Shown here piece after piece: positions 30,188 to 31,130 of a stretch of DNA of 31,130 nucleotides; within the stretch, counting starts at the first letter, position 1, and each line of letters starts with the position of its first letter. A program made the position numbers and the translations under genes. The notes under the pieces are model-generated. The model saw nothing but the letters and a program-made list of their open reading frames with translations, was not told where the DNA came from and ran no database searches. This DNA comes from JAWLBW01 sp041687475 (GTDB lineage Bacteria > J088 > JAWLBW01). Location of the stretch: the NCBI GenBank assembly GCA_041687475.1, contig JAWLBW010000014.1, positions 1 to 31,130 on the forward strand, read 5' to 3'.

Positions 30188-30517
30188 ATGCGGGGAGAAC
30201 CAGTTCCCGACGCCGTACGGCTGCGAATTTACCTTGCCGAAGGCGACCGTTACCGGCAACACGCCCTGTACGAAGAGCTGCTCAAACGCTTTCATCAGGC
30301 GGGGCTCGCCGGCGCCACCGTGCTGCAGGCCATTGCCGGCTTCGGATCGGGCAACACCCTTCACACCGCCAAGGTTCTTCGGCTTTCGGGCAACCTGCCC
30401 ATTGTCATCGAGCTTATCGACACGGCCCCCCGCATCGACGAGGCCAGGCAGATCGTCGACGGCCTGCTCGACAGCGGCATGATGACGACCGAACCGATAA
30501 CGGCTGTGCGGTACTAG
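30188..30517 (+). CDS. DUF190 protein, CrcB partner
   Basis: A 109-residue DUF190-family protein with a ferredoxin-like (PII-like) outline. The pattern is LRIYLAEGDRYRQHALYEEL near the N-terminus, then GLAGATVLQAIAGFG, LPIVIELIDT and a terminal ITAVRY. The family is commonly found beside crcB, but its role in fluoride export is not established; binding of a nucleotide or modulation of the channel is a guess. A GAGGAGTG region serves as ribosome site for the ATG at 30188. It shares an operon with crcB and is followed directly by two heptad arrays. Confidence 0.88.
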   Translation: MRGEPVPDAVRLRIYLAEGDRYRQHALYEELLKRFHQAGLAGATVLQAIAGFGSGNTLHTAKVLRLSGNLPIVIELIDTAPRIDEARQIVDGLLDSGMMTTEPITAVRY

Positions 30518-30520
30518 GCG

Positions 30521-30555
30521 AGATCGCAGATCCCAGATCGCAGATTCGGGATCAG
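30521..30555. repeat. Heptad array, AGATCGC/AGATCCC family, copy 2
   Basis: AGATCGC, AGATCCC, AGATCGC, AGATTCG, GGATCAG at exact 7-base spacing, starting 3 bases after the DUF190 stop. The first three units equal those at 10113-10133. Confidence 0.8.
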
Positions 30556-30594
30556 GGCTTCCGTGAAAGCAGTCGTTTCCCCGTTGCCTTCTTT

Positions 30595-30654
30595 TTCCGC
30601 GTTCCGCGTTCCGAGTTCTGCGTTTCTGGTCAGTTCCGAGTTCCGCGTTTCCTT
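30595..30654. repeat. Heptad array, TTCCGCG/TTCCGAG family, copy 2
   Basis: Units start at 30595, 30602, 30609, 30616 and 30623, then after an 11-base step at 30634, 30641 and 30648: TTCCGCG, TTCCGCG, TTCCGAG, TTCTGCG, TTTCTGG, TTCCGAG, TTCCGCG, TTTCCTT. The family is that of 148-222. It ends 9 bases before the stop codon of the last gene. Confidence 0.8.
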
Positions 30655-30663
30655 TCGATTCCG

Positions 30664-31130
30664 CTATTCTTCGTTGCGAGAGCGCAGCCACTCGGCGGTT
30701 TGCCGTGCGCCCGCTTCGATGCGCTTGCGTAGATTGGGGTCCATGCGGGTGACCGGCGTGAACGTGATGTCGTTGTCGCGAAACGACCAGACGGCCACCA
30801 CCTTGCCGCGCTCGACGGCCACGGCGCGAGGCATCGAAGACTCGCCGAAGATTTTCGTCTGCTGCGCTTCCGTCGCGATGCGAAACAGGAAGTGCGGCAT
30901 GTGCCCGAAGAACGGATCACGGGCCGGCAGAAACCAGACCCGGCTTTCCCGCTCGGGTTGCGTGGCTTTGAGCACGTCGACATAACGGCTGTGCATCATA
31001 TAGCCGCGGGCGTTCGAGCCGGGCAGCACAAGATTGCTGAGCGGAAGGTTGCCCGAATAAAGCATGCCTTCAATCAGCTTGGTCGGCCAACCGCCCCACC
31101 ACGCCATATCTTCGGGATTGGCCACATTGC
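30664..31130 (-). CDS. Unrecognised protein, C-terminal part (runs off the window)
   Basis: The reading frame is open to the window edge, with a possible GTG at 31125, but 'NVANPEDMAWW' continues in frame, so the true start is probably outside. The 150 or so visible residues include GGWPTKLIEGMLYSGNLPLS, an aromatic 'RVWFLPARDPFFGHMPHFLF' segment and the closing helix 'RKRIEAGARQTAEWLRSRN'. There is no membrane segment. I do not recognise the family. Codon use matches the host. Confidence 0.6.
   Translation of the reverse strand, partial: NVANPEDMAWWGGWPTKLIEGMLYSGNLPLSNLVLPGSNARGYMMHSRYVDVLKATQPERESRVWFLPARDPFFGHMPHFLFRIATEAQQTKIFGESSMPRAVAVERGKVVAVWSFRDNDITFTPVTRMDPNLRKRIEAGARQTAEWLRSRNEE

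Noticed and set aside
1..31130. tRNA, rRNA, transposase or phage genes
   Set aside because: I looked in each gap for clover-leaf patterns, rRNA signatures and transposase motifs on both strands and found none that could be supported by eye.

Overview
The window comes from a GC-rich bacterium. Reading by eye, codons end mostly in G or C and Asp, Glu, Ala and Gly codons are plentiful. A Gram-negative envelope is likely: there are three small lipoproteins with lipoboxes, a multicopper oxidase with a Sec signal, and a sigma-54/NtrC nitrogen system. I cannot name the phylum. The gene content fits a free-living, light-exposed aerobe (carotenoids, a B12-type light regulator, an O2-using copper oxidase) with lipid metabolism genes. 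No rRNA, tRNA, CRISPR array or transposase was found.

Layout, left to right. (1) Bases 245-2914, minus strand: a three-gene operon of a FadR/GntR regulator, a small membrane-associated partner protein and a GMC oxidoreductase, with a readable promoter and a palindromic operator at the predicted transcription start. (2) 3302-3604: a DUF3343 (Se/S-carrier-like) gene convergent with the next block. (3) 3715-8792, minus strand: dusB-ntrB-ntrC-thiE-thiD, in which every junction overlaps by 1 to 4 bases; nitrogen signalling is coupled to the two enzymes that finish thiamine phosphate. (4) 9000-10079: a GAF-GGDEF diguanylate cyclase divergent from dusB. (5) 10300-11280: an AT-richer segment holding a DUF3800 gene and a nested inverted-repeat structure, probably acquired. 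(6) 11333-14777: an acyl-CoA ligase, then an SRPBCC plus glutathione-transferase-like pair. (7) 15076-17331: a large secreted multicopper oxidase. (8) 17640-19700: a tandem triplication of a small lipoprotein gene together with its promoter, and the spacers also carry repeats. (9) 19780-22011: PcrA/UvrD helicase on the minus strand. (10) 22251-27609: a five-gene operon of a CarH-like MerR/B12 regulator, CruF-type carotenoid hydratase, polyprenyl diphosphate synthase, CrtI and CrtB. It contains no cyclase, so an acyclic tertiary-hydroxy carotenoid is the predicted product. (11) 27698-30517: a SixA-like phosphatase, an unknown 84-residue protein, a crotonase-fold protein, and the crcB plus DUF190 pair. 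(12) 30664 to the end: the C-terminal part of an unrecognised protein.

The most unusual feature of the DNA itself lies between genes. At least six intergenic stretches carry degenerate tandem arrays with a 7-base period, in several unrelated sequence families, and the lipoprotein spacers carry 8-base arrays. One heptad array flows into a perfect 15-base-pair hairpin that contains the pcrA stop codon. Other repeated non-coding structures are a pair of double-hairpin elements near 19.1 kb and two copies of a REP-like fragment 25 kb apart. The biological highlights are the predicted light-controlled carotenoid operon, whose regulator lacks two of the residues expected around the cobalt, and the lipoprotein triplication with a T-tract of varying length in each promoter.
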